Below, one piece after another: positions 42,029 to 49,843 of a stretch of 64,000 nt of DNA (positions are counted from its first letter, which is position 1; each line of letters begins with the position of its first letter). The stretch is taken from contig CAMLHZ010000009.1 of the NCBI GenBank assembly GCA_946480085.1, positions 1 through 64,000 of the forward strand. The letters run 5' to 3'. Below the pieces are notes generated by a model. It was not told the origin of the DNA, did no database searches, and was given only the letters and a program-made list of their open reading frames with translations. The position numbers and the translations under genes are program-made. The DNA is from an uncultured Flavobacteriales bacterium. Lineage in GTDB: Bacteria; Bacteroidota; Bacteroidia; Flavobacteriales; Crocinitomicaceae.

Positions 42029-43267
42029 ATGAAAAACATTACCTTACTTTCACTATTCATCTTCTTCTTCGTTAGTAGCTGTTCAACCACCAGGTTATTC
42101 CGCTACATGTCGAAAACAAAAGCACCTAAGGGAACATTCCAAACTGAAATTCCTTTTGAACTACACAACAACCTGATTGCCATCAAACTAAAACTGAATG
42201 ATTCCGACAAAGAGTATGAGTTTTTGCTCGACTCCGGCGCACCAGCATCCGTCATCTATAAAGATGCTTTGGAAGAATCGAAGGCAGAAACCGTAATGAG
42301 TTACGATGTAGGTGATTCACAAGGAAATCGTGTGAAGAGCGAGTATGTAATGTTGGACGTTACACTTGGAAACAGTGAATTTACAGATGTGGTAGCAGCT
42401 TACGCCACAGAGCCAAGTGACATGGTAAGATGCATTGCTGTTGACGGAGTTCTTGGAGCAAACATGATGCAAACTGCCAATTGGCAAATCGATTTCCAAA
42501 ATAAAAAGATCATCATTTCCGATCAAAAAAAGTCTTCACTTCCCGATTTGAAAGACTACCAAAAAGTACCTTTCGAGAAACGTGCTCCTTTCGGTTCTAT
42601 GCCACGGTTAACGGTTCTTCCGGGAATGACAGTCGACATTAACGTAAACGGCGAATTGTTCAAAGATGTTTTAGTTGATTTGGGATCCAGCGCCGGATTG
42701 ACACTTCCAAAGAATGCAAAAACAGATACACTTTTTAAAAACGACTTAAATGAAGTGTTACTGGGCTATTCCACTTTCGGGTTATTTGGCGCAAAGATGG
42801 ATACAGCATATTACTATGAATCTTCGCAGATGCGCACAGGAGAAGTTCAGTTCAACAACCATCTGATCGGGATAGAGAAACAAGATCGTTTGCTTTTGGG
42901 AACTGCCATTTTATCAGATTACGCAATGTATATCGACTTCCGCAAAAAGAACATGTATCTTAAAACCGTTGTACCGAATAAAGAATCGATAACAGAGAAG
43001 AAACTTGGCTTCAGCCTGTTTTACGATCCTGACACCAAAAAATGTTTCGTGGCAAGTATTTATCAAGGTTCCGCAGCCGAACTTGCGGGATTGCAATTGA
43101 ACGACGTCATCACGGAGATCGACGGTCAACCTTTACCTATATTCCCTGACTTCTGTGAATTCAGAGAATGGAGTCTGAACTTGAGAAAGCTACAAGCAAT
43201 AACGTTGAAAACGGAACGCGAAGATCGTTTGATCAAAATTGAAGCAGCATTTGTACCGAAAAAGTAA
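42029..43267 (+). CDS. Lipoprotein aspartyl protease with PDZ domain
   Basis: The 412-residue protein carries a lipoprotein signal (lipobox VSSC, Cys18). It has two retroviral-type aspartic protease half-domains, with Asp68 in LLDSGAPAS and a second Asp in VLVDLGSSAGL. A C-terminal PDZ domain follows (LGFSLFYDPDTKKCFVASIYQGSAAELAGLQLNDVIT). Such exported proteases occur widely in Bacteroidota. The cleavage target is unknown. It is a single gene with no operon partner. Confidence 0.85.
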   Translation: MKNITLLSLFIFFFVSSCSTTRLFRYMSKTKAPKGTFQTEIPFELHNNLIAIKLKLNDSDKEYEFLLDSGAPASVIYKDALEESKAETVMSYDVGDSQGNRVKSEYVMLDVTLGNSEFTDVVAAYATEPSDMVRCIAVDGVLGANMMQTANWQIDFQNKKIIISDQKKSSLPDLKDYQKVPFEKRAPFGSMPRLTVLPGMTVDINVNGELFKDVLVDLGSSAGLTLPKNAKTDTLFKNDLNEVLLGYSTFGLFGAKMDTAYYYESSQMRTGEVQFNNHLIGIEKQDRLLLGTAILSDYAMYIDFRKKNMYLKTVVPNKESITEKKLGFSLFYDPDTKKCFVASIYQGSAAELAGLQLNDVITEIDGQPLPIFPDFCEFREWSLNLRKLQAITLKTEREDRLIKIEAAFVPKK

Positions 43268-43366
43268 CTGCCGTTAGCATAAATTATGAAGTTGAAAAAG
43301 AGCTAATTCGTGCAAATTTCTGTAAATTACTTCAAGAACATCGTGAAGAAGTAAAAGTAGAAAGAG

Positions 43367-44017
43367 ATGTGTTTTTCAGCAAATGCAAGTTTTACAGCCG
43401 CCGCAGTTTTAACAGTAGTTGGAGTTGCCTCGATAAGTCAGGTTCGCAAACCGTCGCACCTCATTTTTGCGAGTATGCCGTTGATGTTTGCGATTCAGCA
43501 GTTTTTTGAAGGTTTTGTTTGGCTTTCCCTATCCAATCCACATTTTTACGATTGGCATAATTTCTTCAAGTATGCTTTCCTGTTGTTCGCCCAGATCATC
43601 TGGCCAACCTGGATTCCACTATCTTTCTTAACTATGGAAACTTCTCCTAATCGAAGAAAAATCCTTCAATACTTCACGCTGGCTGGTTTCATGTGCACCT
43701 TCATTCTCGCCTATCGTCTCATTTTCTCTACAGCGGTTGCAGAAATCGACGGTTGTCACATTGAATATGAAATAGCCTCAACCGAGAATATGCTGGTGAT
43801 TACAGGGATATTGTACATTTTATCCATTGTGGTTGCGCCCTTTTTCTCCACCCGCAAAAGAGTACTCTATCTGGCAAGTGCCAACGTGATTTCATTGATC
43901 GTAACACAGTTATTCTTTGAGGTATACCTGGTTTCTGTTTGGTGTTTCTTTGCCGCAGCGCAAAGCGTATTGGTGTTTTGGATTGTGCGGGGAATGAGGA
44001 AGGAGAATACAGCGTGA
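43367..44017 (+). CDS. DUF6629 family membrane protein
   Basis: This 216-residue integral membrane protein begins MCFSANASF, the diagnostic start of DUF6629, and has about seven hydrophobic helices. The N-terminal Met-Cys-Phe-Ser is conserved in the family. The function is unknown. The gene follows the protease gene after 99 bp. Confidence 0.85.
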   Translation: MCFSANASFTAAAVLTVVGVASISQVRKPSHLIFASMPLMFAIQQFFEGFVWLSLSNPHFYDWHNFFKYAFLLFAQIIWPTWIPLSFLTMETSPNRRKILQYFTLAGFMCTFILAYRLIFSTAVAEIDGCHIEYEIASTENMLVITGILYILSIVVAPFFSTRKRVLYLASANVISLIVTQLFFEVYLVSVWCFFAAAQSVLVFWIVRGMRKENTA

Positions 44018-44079
44018 CTGAAGAAAATGGCAGAGCTTTCTTGATGATCCAGAACGGGTTTTGCGAGAGTAAAAATCAA

Positions 44080-44697
44080 TTAATAAGCGTTTCGAACCAA
44101 CTCGTCATCTAATTGAACTGGGTACAGTCCAACTTTGTAGGGAGAATCAATTTGTTTTAAAGCCAGTTCTAAACTAAGCCAAGCATTTTCCGAAATACGT
44201 TGAAGTAACTCTTCACATTGAATCCTATTATCGGAAAAACAATTGGCGATTTTTGGATCAAAATCCATCCATGCAGCAGCATTCATGTTTTTCGGATCTT
44301 GTAAATACAAAGCGACAGTTGGCAATCGCTGACCGTTCTCAGTGCTGATATTCGAAAGCTGGTCAAGTGGTTCTTTTGAGATCTTCACAACTGGTGTAGG
44401 CTTATTTCCTGTTGCTGTTAAACTAGTGAACGTTGCTATTAGATTATTCTCTTCATCAATTACCACAGTAGGATTCAAACATCCATAACGAAATTGTTCA
44501 CGCATCTGAACATAATCAAAAACAACACGGTTAGAACCAAACAACTTAAAGAGAAACTTTTCCGGCAGACAAAACAACACCGAAAAAAGAAACCTCGACA
44601 TTCCACTCATTCGAATGTAATCAAAGTACTTCTTTGTAGAAATCTCTATCAATCCGGGGTTCGACGCTACTGTGCTATTGTCAACGGTGTGTTTCAT
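44080..44697 (-). CDS. Protein resembling DUF3239
   Basis: The 205-residue protein has no signal peptide but one amphipathic or membrane-like stretch (RFLFSVLFCLPEKFLFKLF). The middle pattern is NPTVVIDEENNLIATFTSLTATG, then VVKISKEPLDQL, then GQRLPTVALYLQDP, and then AWLSLELALKQI. This fits the order of strands and the final helix of DUF3239. I hold this at family-resemblance level. No partner gene is evident. Confidence 0.5.
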   Translation of the reverse strand: MKHTVDNSTVASNPGLIEISTKKYFDYIRMSGMSRFLFSVLFCLPEKFLFKLFGSNRVVFDYVQMREQFRYGCLNPTVVIDEENNLIATFTSLTATGNKPTPVVKISKEPLDQLSNISTENGQRLPTVALYLQDPKNMNAAAWMDFDPKIANCFSDNRIQCEELLQRISENAWLSLELALKQIDSPYKVGLYPVQLDDELVRNAY

Positions 44698-44796
44698 GCT
44701 GTTTGATCGAATGGTTCAATTTGTTCTACCAAATTAAAAACAATTGTGGATTCAGAGATTTATGGTTGGAGTTTGGAAATAAAAAGAGTTAAGTTT

Positions 44797-46215
44797 TTAA
44801 ACTGGAATTTTAGGAAAAACCACAATTCCCCCTAACTGATTATGTATTTCCTTGCGACAATTGGTTCTGAAATCTTCATTCGAATTTTCTAAAAGATATC
44901 TTGTTATTTCATAAAGATCAGCGGTTTTTATTAAGCCGATATTTTCACGTTTGGCCCCTGAAAGACATTTTTTAGTAAAATCTAACGTTCTATTGCTAGG
45001 ATGTTCCAATCTTTGAGGATTCCCAAATAATAGCCCTATTGCTTTCTCATCAACTTCTTCGTGTTCAAAATCTTCACTTAATGAGTCCATAAGTTGTCGG
45101 AATTTTGAAATATCAATGTCTTTTGAATCTTTTCCTTCACATTCTCCAATGTATCTTACTTTTTCAGGTGAGGTAATTACTTGATCTAATTCGAGTGTCC
45201 CATCATCGTAATTTTCAGCATGAAAACCTAAAATTGTAAGCGCCTTAATAACAGACAATTCTAAAGGTTTACCAGTTTCAAAAAGTAAGTCTTTCAAGCT
45301 TTCATGTTCTTCAAGAACTGAATACAACGAACTATTTTCATCATTTTTTCTTTCAATCTCTTTCAAATTTTCTGCGATGATTTTTTTTACTTTTTCTGAT
45401 TCTTGGATAGAGAAAGACTCTTCGTTAGCCCAGTCAGGTTTAGGTGTTTTTATATCTTTTTGCCTTATCGCACTATCAATTTCGATAAGTGAGTTTATAA
45501 AGATTTTTCCCAACTTCAGCCCTTCCTTATTCCAATTCTTTTCATCCGTGTCTTCATTATAATTGTAAAGTTTTTCACTATGAAAATTTAAGTTCGGTAT
45601 AAAGACAACATGTCCTAATTGAATCGGATTTCTCGCTCCGAGTATACGATCTTTATTTTTAGAAGTGAAACAAGCTTGTGTATTTTCAGAATCTATGTAC
45701 ACCTCAAAAGACATATAATCTTTAAACTGGTTATAAAAATTTATAAAGATATTGTCACATGGAACAATTGTTTTTCCAGTTGCAATTTTGAATTCCATTT
45801 TTTTAAATGGCAAGAAACTATAATTTGAAAATTCCTGAACATGATCCGTAGTTTTCTGGTTACGACCAGTACCACTAATGTCTTTAGTACCTGTATAAAC
45901 GAAAAATGATGATTTGCTCGGTAATAAAACAAACAACGTTTTACCAGATTTAACAAAATTCATAAGTTCGAGATTCCAATGTTTTGAGTGCTCCAACATT
46001 AGGGCAGAAGAATCTTTATTATATAAAGGTTTTCCTTGATAACTGCCACTTTTCATCTCCCATGAAGATTCCTCATAAGTTGAGTAATCTGTTTTTCTTA
46101 AGCTAGGTGAGAAAATTGCAATATCTACATCGGATAATGAACTAAAACTATCAATATCTATATAACGTTGTTGATCTACAGGAATACTAAATCCAATTGA
46201 AACAATATCTTTCAT
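44797..46215 (-). CDS. Protein with a PD-(D/E)XK-like nuclease domain
   Basis: The 472-residue protein has an N-terminal alpha/beta domain (about 1-250: DVDIAIFSPSL, LMNFVKSGKTLFVLLPSK). A long charged helical linker follows (about 285-320). The C-terminal nuclease-like core has ALTILGFHAENYDDGTLELDQVI, then VRYIGECEGKDSKDIDISKFRQL (D-x-n-ExxGK layout), then AIGLLFGNP. This resembles restriction-endonuclease-like domains of defence genes. The codon use is more AT-rich than the flanking genes. It is followed downstream on the same strand by nothing, and upstream by two small genes that could be in the same islet. The function is inferred as nucleic-acid related. Confidence 0.65.
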   Translation of the reverse strand: MKDIVSIGFSIPVDQQRYIDIDSFSSLSDVDIAIFSPSLRKTDYSTYEESSWEMKSGSYQGKPLYNKDSSALMLEHSKHWNLELMNFVKSGKTLFVLLPSKSSFFVYTGTKDISGTGRNQKTTDHVQEFSNYSFLPFKKMEFKIATGKTIVPCDNIFINFYNQFKDYMSFEVYIDSENTQACFTSKNKDRILGARNPIQLGHVVFIPNLNFHSEKLYNYNEDTDEKNWNKEGLKLGKIFINSLIEIDSAIRQKDIKTPKPDWANEESFSIQESEKVKKIIAENLKEIERKNDENSSLYSVLEEHESLKDLLFETGKPLELSVIKALTILGFHAENYDDGTLELDQVITSPEKVRYIGECEGKDSKDIDISKFRQLMDSLSEDFEHEEVDEKAIGLLFGNPQRLEHPSNRTLDFTKKCLSGAKRENIGLIKTADLYEITRYLLENSNEDFRTNCRKEIHNQLGGIVVFPKIPV

Positions 46216-46400
46216 GAAAGGGTTAAATTAAAGTTACGTCGAAAGTAATCAGATTTTCAAGTCAATGAGATCTTATCACGTAAAAATGAAATGTTATGTT
46301 CATTGAATCCAAGTTACAAATCAACTTTCCAACATAAATATCCAAATAATATGCGCCTTTACCCAAGCATAGAAGTCTGAAGTTCGAACCACTTCAAGGA

Positions 46401-46871
46401 TTAATCATTCATAATACGATCAAAATCTGTCAAAAGGGCTCGTAGCAATTTCTCACCATTCACCCCTAAATTATTATTTGATAATCCTAAATCTGATCTC
46501 ATAGAAATCATAATTTTTGTCAGCTTTTTAAAGTGAATTTTATGATCAAGTGGATTTTCTTCATTCGATGAATACAGATATTGAAAATAATCGGAGAAGC
46601 TGTTAATAACTTCTGGTGAAGCATAGAGCACATATTTTTTATAGAAGTCGTATAACTTAGAGACAAATTGTTTGTCTTGATTATGGTTTGTCTTAGTCCC
46701 TTTAAAAATATCTATTACTAAATCAATAAATTTTTGATAGAGTTCTCTTCTCTCTTTAGTGACTTCACTAATTAGATCTTTCTTTTTATCAAGAGACGCT
46801 TTTATGAAATAACCTATCACACCCCCAATTATGGGAAATATAATGGTTAGTAACGGTATAGTAATGTCCAT
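46401..46871 (-). CDS. Small membrane-anchored helical protein
   Basis: The 156-residue protein has one N-terminal transmembrane segment (IPLLTIIFPIIGGVIGYFI) followed by a helical, Lys/Glu-rich cytoplasmic part (KKKDLISEVTKERRELYQKFIDLVIDIF). No family is recognised. The layout resembles membrane-anchored small proteins next to defence or conflict genes. It lies 185 bp upstream of the nuclease-domain gene, and its neighbour upstream is a Cys-rich small ORF 14 bp away. Confidence 0.6.
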   Translation of the reverse strand: MDITIPLLTIIFPIIGGVIGYFIKASLDKKKDLISEVTKERRELYQKFIDLVIDIFKGTKTNHNQDKQFVSKLYDFYKKYVLYASPEVINSFSDYFQYLYSSNEENPLDHKIHFKKLTKIMISMRSDLGLSNNNLGVNGEKLLRALLTDFDRIMND

Positions 46872-46885
46872 AGTAATATTATCAT

Positions 46886-47140
46886 TTATTCTTCTCCATC
46901 AAATGGAGCATACAATGTCCCAACGCAAACTCCGCAAACTTCAGCTCCTAGTGGGGCACAAGCATGTCGCATACCAGAAGGAATATAGCACGGTGAGTTA
47001 ATTGAATTCGTATCGCTTCTTGGCACTCTCCCACACCTACTTGTTGCCTTTGCCGTGCAGCCTGTGGAAGTGGAGTCTGCTTCGAAAATGTGTAACTCAT
47101 CGGAATTATTATGTCTTCTTAAGACGAAAATAGTAGTCAT
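46886..47140 (-). CDS. Small Cys-rich protein of unknown function
   Basis: The 84-residue ORF starts MTTIFVLRRHNNSDELHIFE and has six Cys, including CGVC near the C-terminus and CTAKATSRC in the middle. It has no signal peptide. It begins upstream of and close to the membrane gene (14 bp apart). The Cys distribution suggests metal binding. With only 84 residues and no recognised family, it could be non-coding, but frame and spacing favour a gene. Confidence 0.5.
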   Translation of the reverse strand: MTTIFVLRRHNNSDELHIFEADSTSTGCTAKATSRCGRVPRSDTNSINSPCYIPSGMRHACAPLGAEVCGVCVGTLYAPFDGEE

Positions 47141-47250
47141 ATGATAATTTTTGAGCGAATAGTAGGCTAAGTTACTGATTTGAAGAAAAAAAACAAGTTG
47201 TCTTACTATTTTGATTCAGATTTCTAAGATGGGTAATATTGTTAAATAAA

Positions 47251-47278
47251 AAAGAGCAACCCTTTCGAATTGCTCTTT
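47251..47278. terminator. Orphan terminator-like hairpin
   Basis: AAAGAGCAA (47251-47259) pairs with TTGCTCTTT (47270-47278), with an A-run before it that reads as a T-run on the minus strand. No gene ends here. It may be left from a gene lost when the neighbouring islet formed. Confidence 0.6.
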
Positions 47279-47384
47279 ACTTTCTTGTGCACAAGTCAGT
47301 TCAAAGTTCGAACCGGAAAGAGTAAAATCATAGTGGCTATTTTACTCAAAGCTATAATTCAGAATTCCTTCAGAATTTGCATCG

Positions 47385-47392
47385 TATCTTTA
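47385..47392 (+). promoter_or_regulatory. Candidate -7 box of the two-component operon
   Basis: TATCTTTA matches 7 of 8 of TAnnTTTG and ends 4 bp before the GTG start at 47397, suggesting a leaderless mRNA. Confidence 0.4.
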
Positions 47393-47396
47393 TCTC

Positions 47397-48071
47397 GTGA
47401 AAATTTTAATCATTGAGGACGAACACGAATTAGCACAAGATGTTATTGGTTATCTGACCAGTCAGGATTATTTGTGCGAACTTGCGGAGGATTACAACCA
47501 AGCTATTGATAAAATTTCAGCGTACACATACGATTGTGTTTTACTGGATTTAATGATTCCTTTTGGGGATGGTTTGGAAGTACTGGAAAAACTGAAAACT
47601 GAAAAACGCACAGATGGCGTTATTATCATCTCTGCAAAGGGCGCGCTTGAAGATAAAATTAAGGGCTTACAATTAGGAGCGGATGATTATTTAGCCAAAC
47701 CCTTTCATTTGTCCGAACTATCCGCACGCGTCTATTCGATTATCAGAAGAAAGCAATTCGATAATTCGAATACCATTACGCACGACGAATTAACTGTTGA
47801 TATGCTGTCCAAAACGGTTAGAGTTGGTTCAAACGTTGTTTCCCTAACAAAGAAAGAGTTTGACTTATTACTACTCTTTTTGGGCAATAAGAATAAGGTC
47901 ATTTCAAAGAACGCATTGGCAGAACATCTTTCGGGAGATATTGCAGATATGTTGGATAATCACGATTTCGTTTATGCCCATGTAAAGAACCTCAAAAAGA
48001 AACTGACCGAAGCAGGATATGATAACTACCTCAAAACAATTTACGGAACAGGCTATAAATGGGAACTATGA
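47397..48071 (+). CDS. OmpR-family response regulator
   Basis: The 224-residue protein has a receiver domain with Glu7/Asp8, the phospho-acceptor Asp51 in LLDLMIP, Ser79 and Lys101 in LAKPF. A winged-helix output domain follows (about 125-222: VVSLTKKEFDLLLLF, VYAHVKNLKKKLTEAG, IYGTGYKW). The start is GTG at 47397, directly before the KILIIEDE strand. It overlaps the kinase gene by ATGA (48068-48071). It probably controls the operon of PepSY and TonB genes that follows. Confidence 0.93.
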   Translation: MKILIIEDEHELAQDVIGYLTSQDYLCELAEDYNQAIDKISAYTYDCVLLDLMIPFGDGLEVLEKLKTEKRTDGVIIISAKGALEDKIKGLQLGADDYLAKPFHLSELSARVYSIIRRKQFDNSNTITHDELTVDMLSKTVRVGSNVVSLTKKEFDLLLLFLGNKNKVISKNALAEHLSGDIADMLDNHDFVYAHVKNLKKKLTEAGYDNYLKTIYGTGYKWEL

Positions 48072-49345
48072 GTAAACTGCTTGACAGACCTTTCAAATCA
48101 TTTACGGTCTATGCGCTTATTATACTTGTGTGCAGTATTCCTGTTTACTATTATGTCGTAGAAAGCATTTGGTTTGAAGAACTTGATGAAAAAAACTGGA
48201 CGAATGTAAAACGAATGGAGTCAGGACTTCAAAAAGCAAATTCGAACCCGAAAGAATTTCAAAAAGCGCTGAAGATTTGGAATGGTTTACAGCCGGAAAC
48301 AAAGTTAATTGCTTTAAAAAATGGTCAAACAAGACCATCAAAAGTTTACACGGTAAACGTTTATAACCCTTTTGAAAAAGAAATGGATCGTTTCAGGGTG
48401 CTGTCTACTACTATATGGCTCAACGAAAAACCTTATCGGCTAACAATCTCCACCAATGTGGAAGAAGCGGATGAAACCTTGGGCGCAATCGCCTTTGTTA
48501 CGGTGTTTTTCTTTGTGTTTTTAGTGCTTGGTTTTGTCTTTTTGAATAAGCGGATTTCTAAAAAGAGTTGGAAACCATTCTATAAAACGCTTAATCAACT
48601 CAAAGACTTTGATCTAAGTAAAGATCAGCACATTCACTTTGAACAATCCGACATTGAAGAATTTGAAGAGTTGAACCGAGAACTGACGACATTGATTGAA
48701 AAAAATGCTTCAACATACAATCAACAAAAACGCTTCATCGAAAATGCTTCTCATGAATTGCAAACCCCTTTGTCTGTTTTAAAAACAAAAATGGATGTCT
48801 TATTGCAGAATAACACCTTATCGGAACGAGAAGCTACTACTATTGAAACCATCAATTCAAGTCTTTCCCGAATCTCTCGTATCAATAAAAATCTTTTGCT
48901 TTTAGCCAAAATAGAGAATCATCAGTTCACAGAAGAAACTTCCGTAAATATTCAGCAAACTTTAATGGAGAACATTGAATTATTGGATGATTATTTTCAA
49001 AACAAAGGGATTCAAATTCAAATGAACGTTTCATCCTTTTCAGTTAAATGTAATCCGACATTACTGGAAGTACTATTCAACAATCTGACTTCAAACGTAA
49101 TTCGGCATGGTAATCAAAATGACGTTTTAGAGATCAATCTAATTGGCAATAAATTGACTTTTTCGAATGCTGGAAAAGATTCGTTACATCGGGAAAACCT
49201 TTTTGTTCGTTTTGGAATTTCATCTTCCGAAACAACCAATAGCGGTTTAGGACTTGCGATCTCAAAAGAAATCTGTGACCGTTACAATTGGAAACTTTCC
49301 TATCTATTTAGCAATCAACAGCACGAGTTTAGCATCGAATTCTAA
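48068..49345 (+). CDS. Sensor histidine kinase
   Basis: The 425-residue protein (start ATG 48068, overlapping the regulator stop) has two transmembrane helices at about 12-30 and 139-159. They enclose a periplasmic sensor loop of about 108 residues. A linker follows, then a HisKA domain with His229 in NASHELQTPLS, and an ATPase domain with the N box NNLTSNVIRHGN and NSGLGLAISKEIC. The G1 box is short (SNAGKDS), as in some active kinases. It is the partner of the response regulator next to it, and the signal is unknown. Confidence 0.92.
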   Translation: MSKLLDRPFKSFTVYALIILVCSIPVYYYVVESIWFEELDEKNWTNVKRMESGLQKANSNPKEFQKALKIWNGLQPETKLIALKNGQTRPSKVYTVNVYNPFEKEMDRFRVLSTTIWLNEKPYRLTISTNVEEADETLGAIAFVTVFFFVFLVLGFVFLNKRISKKSWKPFYKTLNQLKDFDLSKDQHIHFEQSDIEEFEELNRELTTLIEKNASTYNQQKRFIENASHELQTPLSVLKTKMDVLLQNNTLSEREATTIETINSSLSRISRINKNLLLLAKIENHQFTEETSVNIQQTLMENIELLDDYFQNKGIQIQMNVSSFSVKCNPTLLEVLFNNLTSNVIRHGNQNDVLEINLIGNKLTFSNAGKDSLHRENLFVRFGISSSETTNSGLGLAISKEICDRYNWKLSYLFSNQQHEFSIEF

Positions 49346-49398
49346 ATGTCTTCAGAATCTGTCCCGATGTTTGTCTTATAACTTATAAAATAAACTTC

Positions 49399-49842
49399 AT
49401 GAAACGATTATTTTTAACAGGAACATTAGCTCTATCAATAGCTGCATGTAGTTCCGCTCAAAAAACAGAAAAGAAAGGAAAAGAGTCCGAAATTCCTGTA
49501 ACAGTTCAGGATGCTTTCAAAAAACAATTTCCAACGATTACTGACGTGGATTGGGAAAAAGAAGGTGAAAATTACGAAGGTGAATTTGAAAACGGTGAAG
49601 TTGAAACTTCTGTTGTAATCAATACAAGTGGTGTTATCTTGGAAACCGAAACAGAAATGGAACCGAGCACACTTCCAAAAGCAATTTTAGACTATCTCGA
49701 TTCTAATTACAAAGGACAGAAAGTAAGAGAAGCGACTAAAATAATTCTGAATGACGGAACTGTGAATTACGAAGCTGAAGTCAACAAGAAAGACCTCATT
49801 TTCGACAACAATGGTACATTCATCAAAGTGATTACTGAGTAA
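49399..49842 (+). CDS. PepSY-like domain lipoprotein
   Basis: The 147-residue protein has a lipoprotein signal peptide (lipobox ending AAC, Cys17) and two copies of the PepSY-like or putative beta-lactamase-inhibitor-like fold (VQDAFKKQFPTITDVDWEKEG, and AILDYLDSNYKGQKVREATKI). Such proteins are commonly found next to two-component genes and TonB receptors. It lies 53 bp after the kinase and 1 bp before the receptor gene. The role is unknown, possibly inhibition of a protease or a signal input. Confidence 0.8.
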   Translation: MKRLFLTGTLALSIAACSSAQKTEKKGKESEIPVTVQDAFKKQFPTITDVDWEKEGENYEGEFENGEVETSVVINTSGVILETETEMEPSTLPKAILDYLDSNYKGQKVREATKIILNDGTVNYEAEVNKKDLIFDNNGTFIKVITE

Positions 49843-49843
49843 T

